Shown piece by piece: positions 6,037 through 7,198 of a DNA stretch of 7,198 nt. The notes under the pieces were generated by a model. It made no database searches. It had not been told where the DNA came from and worked only from the letters and a program-made list of their open reading frames with translations. Source of the stretch: an uncultured Campylobacter sp. (GTDB lineage: Bacteria > Campylobacterota > Campylobacteria > Campylobacterales > Campylobacteraceae); contig NZ_CALHHX010000148.1 in the NCBI RefSeq assembly GCF_938030685.1, positions 1 through 7,198 of the forward strand. Direction: 5' to 3'. Position 1 is the stretch's first letter. Each line of letters starts with the position of its first letter. Both the position numbers and the translations under genes were made by a program.

Positions 6037-7161
6037 ATGCGCAGTATAGTATTTCTTTTCATAATACCCGCTTTTTTTACCATAAGCTTTTTTGTCGCCT
6101 TAATCGCCCCTAAAGGCAAACGCAAACGTTTTTGGCTTTTTGTTTGGTTTGTCGTATTTTTCGGTGACGGGTTTATAGTTTCTGCCATATTTCATTGCTA
6201 CGGATATCTATACGGCAAAATAAACGTCTATGAAAAGCCAGCTATCAGAGCATATTATGCCGGAGAAAAGAAATTTGATCTAGGATTTCCCAAAGCAAAT
6301 CAATTCTCATCGCAAGATTATACTAAAGACATTGCTTTTACGATGTTGATAAATGGCGATTTGGACTATATAGATTATAGAGTTCAAGCGAAAGATAGTG
6401 CCAATAATGGTAAATTTTTTAGAATGTACGTAGATAACAATACTTCAAATAAATGCTTTATGTCGATAGATGAAGAACTAAAGGACTACTTATCCGATAA
6501 AAAAATACCCTACTCTGAATTTAAACAACTTTACGACGAGTACCACTCAAAACCTGGCGAGTATAAAGAGATATATTATGATGCTTGGTTTGATAACGAA
6601 GAGAGAAAAAAGAGTTACCCGCAGCAACAAAGAATAGTAGTGGACAAAATAATAAAAATAGTGCAAGAACGATATAGAAGCCCAAACCCTATTAATATGA
6701 ACGGCAAGGTATTTACATGGGACGACTATCAAATAAAGCGGGTTATAGATAGGCTACAAGACGTAGATAAAAAAATGGAATACTACAAGCAAATTTATAA
6801 AGACAAATGCATAGCGCGCAAAGAAATCTCCAAAGATGAGATAGCGCCTACCGAGCTTATAGTGGAAGATCCATATCATCTCCTAGAACCAAAGCCTAAT
6901 ATAAAAACCATATTCGATAATATGCTGGGCATGGGATTTAACTACGGTGGAATCATAAAAGATATAAATACGGGCAAGATACTAGCCGACAATATATACA
7001 TCTATGAGTCTTATCACACTTGGATATTGCAAGCTCTAGTGAGTGCTTTGGGTCCGCAATCTGGCGGTGAGTTTTGGATGTGTAACAAAAATGAAACTAA
7101 TTCAATAGAAAAGTGTAATCAAAAGATGATAGAGGAATTCTTCAGAAAGGATAGAAAATGA
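6037..7161 (+). CDS. Uncharacterised membrane-anchored protein, possible immunity protein
   Basis: The function is not recognised. The 374-residue product has two hydrophobic segments (about 3-24 and 32-53) joined by the basic loop PKGKRKR (25-31). By the positive-inside rule that loop is cytoplasmic, which puts the remaining ~320 residues in the periplasm. That part is rich in charged and aromatic residues and has four cysteines (C140, C258, C349, C360); the last two are close enough for a disulfide. Near the C-terminus are INTGKILADN (310-319) and GGEFWMC (343-349). From memory, the layout (two membrane segments, then GD at 43-44, HC at 53-54 and VYEK at 64-67, with a late TGK/E-L block) recalls small uncharacterised proteins found beside secreted effectors. 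AAGGG at 6026-6030 supports the start. The gene is AT-richer than the leftward genes and is coupled to the next gene by ATGA. Confidence 0.85.
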   Translation: MRSIVFLFIIPAFFTISFFVALIAPKGKRKRFWLFVWFVVFFGDGFIVSAIFHCYGYLYGKINVYEKPAIRAYYAGEKKFDLGFPKANQFSSQDYTKDIAFTMLINGDLDYIDYRVQAKDSANNGKFFRMYVDNNTSNKCFMSIDEELKDYLSDKKIPYSEFKQLYDEYHSKPGEYKEIYYDAWFDNEERKKSYPQQQRIVVDKIIKIVQERYRSPNPINMNGKVFTWDDYQIKRVIDRLQDVDKKMEYYKQIYKDKCIARKEISKDEIAPTELIVEDPYHLLEPKPNIKTIFDNMLGMGFNYGGIIKDINTGKILADNIYIYESYHTWILQALVSALGPQSGGEFWMCNKNETNSIEKCNQKMIEEFFRKDRK

Positions 7162-7198
7162 GAAAGTTTGAGGCACTAAAAACATATGCAGAGCTAGC
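7158..7198 (+). CDS. Start of a second gene in the rightward pair, truncated by the window
   Basis: An ATG at 7158 overlaps the preceding stop (ATGA, 7158-7161), with AAAGGA at 7146-7151 placed 6 nt upstream, so it is a well-formed, translationally coupled start. Only MRKFEALKTYAEL is fully encoded before the window ends, with no signal peptide or membrane segment at the beginning. This is too little to identify. ALKTYAEL at the very start loosely recalls cytoplasmic-type starts of alpha/beta-hydrolase or lipase-like secreted effectors, which is a guess only. The coupling indicates a function linked to the membrane protein before it. Confidence 0.65.
   Translation, partial: MRKFEALKTYAEL

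Noticed and set aside
6000..6188. 62-residue minus-strand frame over the start of the rightward gene
   Set aside because: It is antisense to a hydrophobic segment of a gene with a good Shine-Dalgarno, and its lysine/threonine-rich product looks like a shadow.

Overview
The window looks like chromosome from a moderately GC-rich Campylobacter or close relative in the Campylobacterota (formerly Epsilonproteobacteria). The S18, SSB, S6, HolA and short RNase R proteins are of that type, and the DNA is studded with AAATTT words inside otherwise GC-balanced genes. The species cannot be named from this sequence alone.

Positions 11-5569 hold six genes, all on the minus strand, so in transcription order: an HDOD-domain protein (5569-4316), rnr (RNase R), holA (DNA polymerase III delta), rpsF (ribosomal protein S6), ssb and rpsR (ribosomal protein S18). 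The first three are tightly coupled, with a 4-nt ATGA overlap and then a 1-nt TGATG overlap. An 84-nt gap follows, with a possible -10 element and a small hairpin ahead of rpsF. Then come rpsF-ssb-rpsR with 10- and 13-nt spacers and strong Shine-Dalgarno sequences. The block joins signalling (HDOD), RNA decay, replication and translation functions. The HDOD protein is the unusual member: its domain appears split by about 147 residues of low-complexity Gln/Ala/Glu-rich sequence.

Positions 5570-6036 are a divergent intergenic region. It carries a plausible leftward promoter for the HDOD-rnr-holA genes, a perfect 16-bp inverted repeat (5900-5941) without a terminator U-tract, and a candidate rightward promoter whose -35 element begins two bases after that repeat.

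Positions 6037-7198 form a rightward, visibly AT-richer module. It contains one complete gene for an unrecognised protein with two N-terminal membrane segments and a large, probably periplasmic, C-terminal part. Its stop overlaps the start of a second gene (ATGA, 7158-7161) that runs off the window. Composition, membrane layout and coupling suggest an accessory pair, possibly an immunity protein with its effector. That is inference, because the second gene is only 13 complete codons long here. This edge is the most likely entry to something undescribed.
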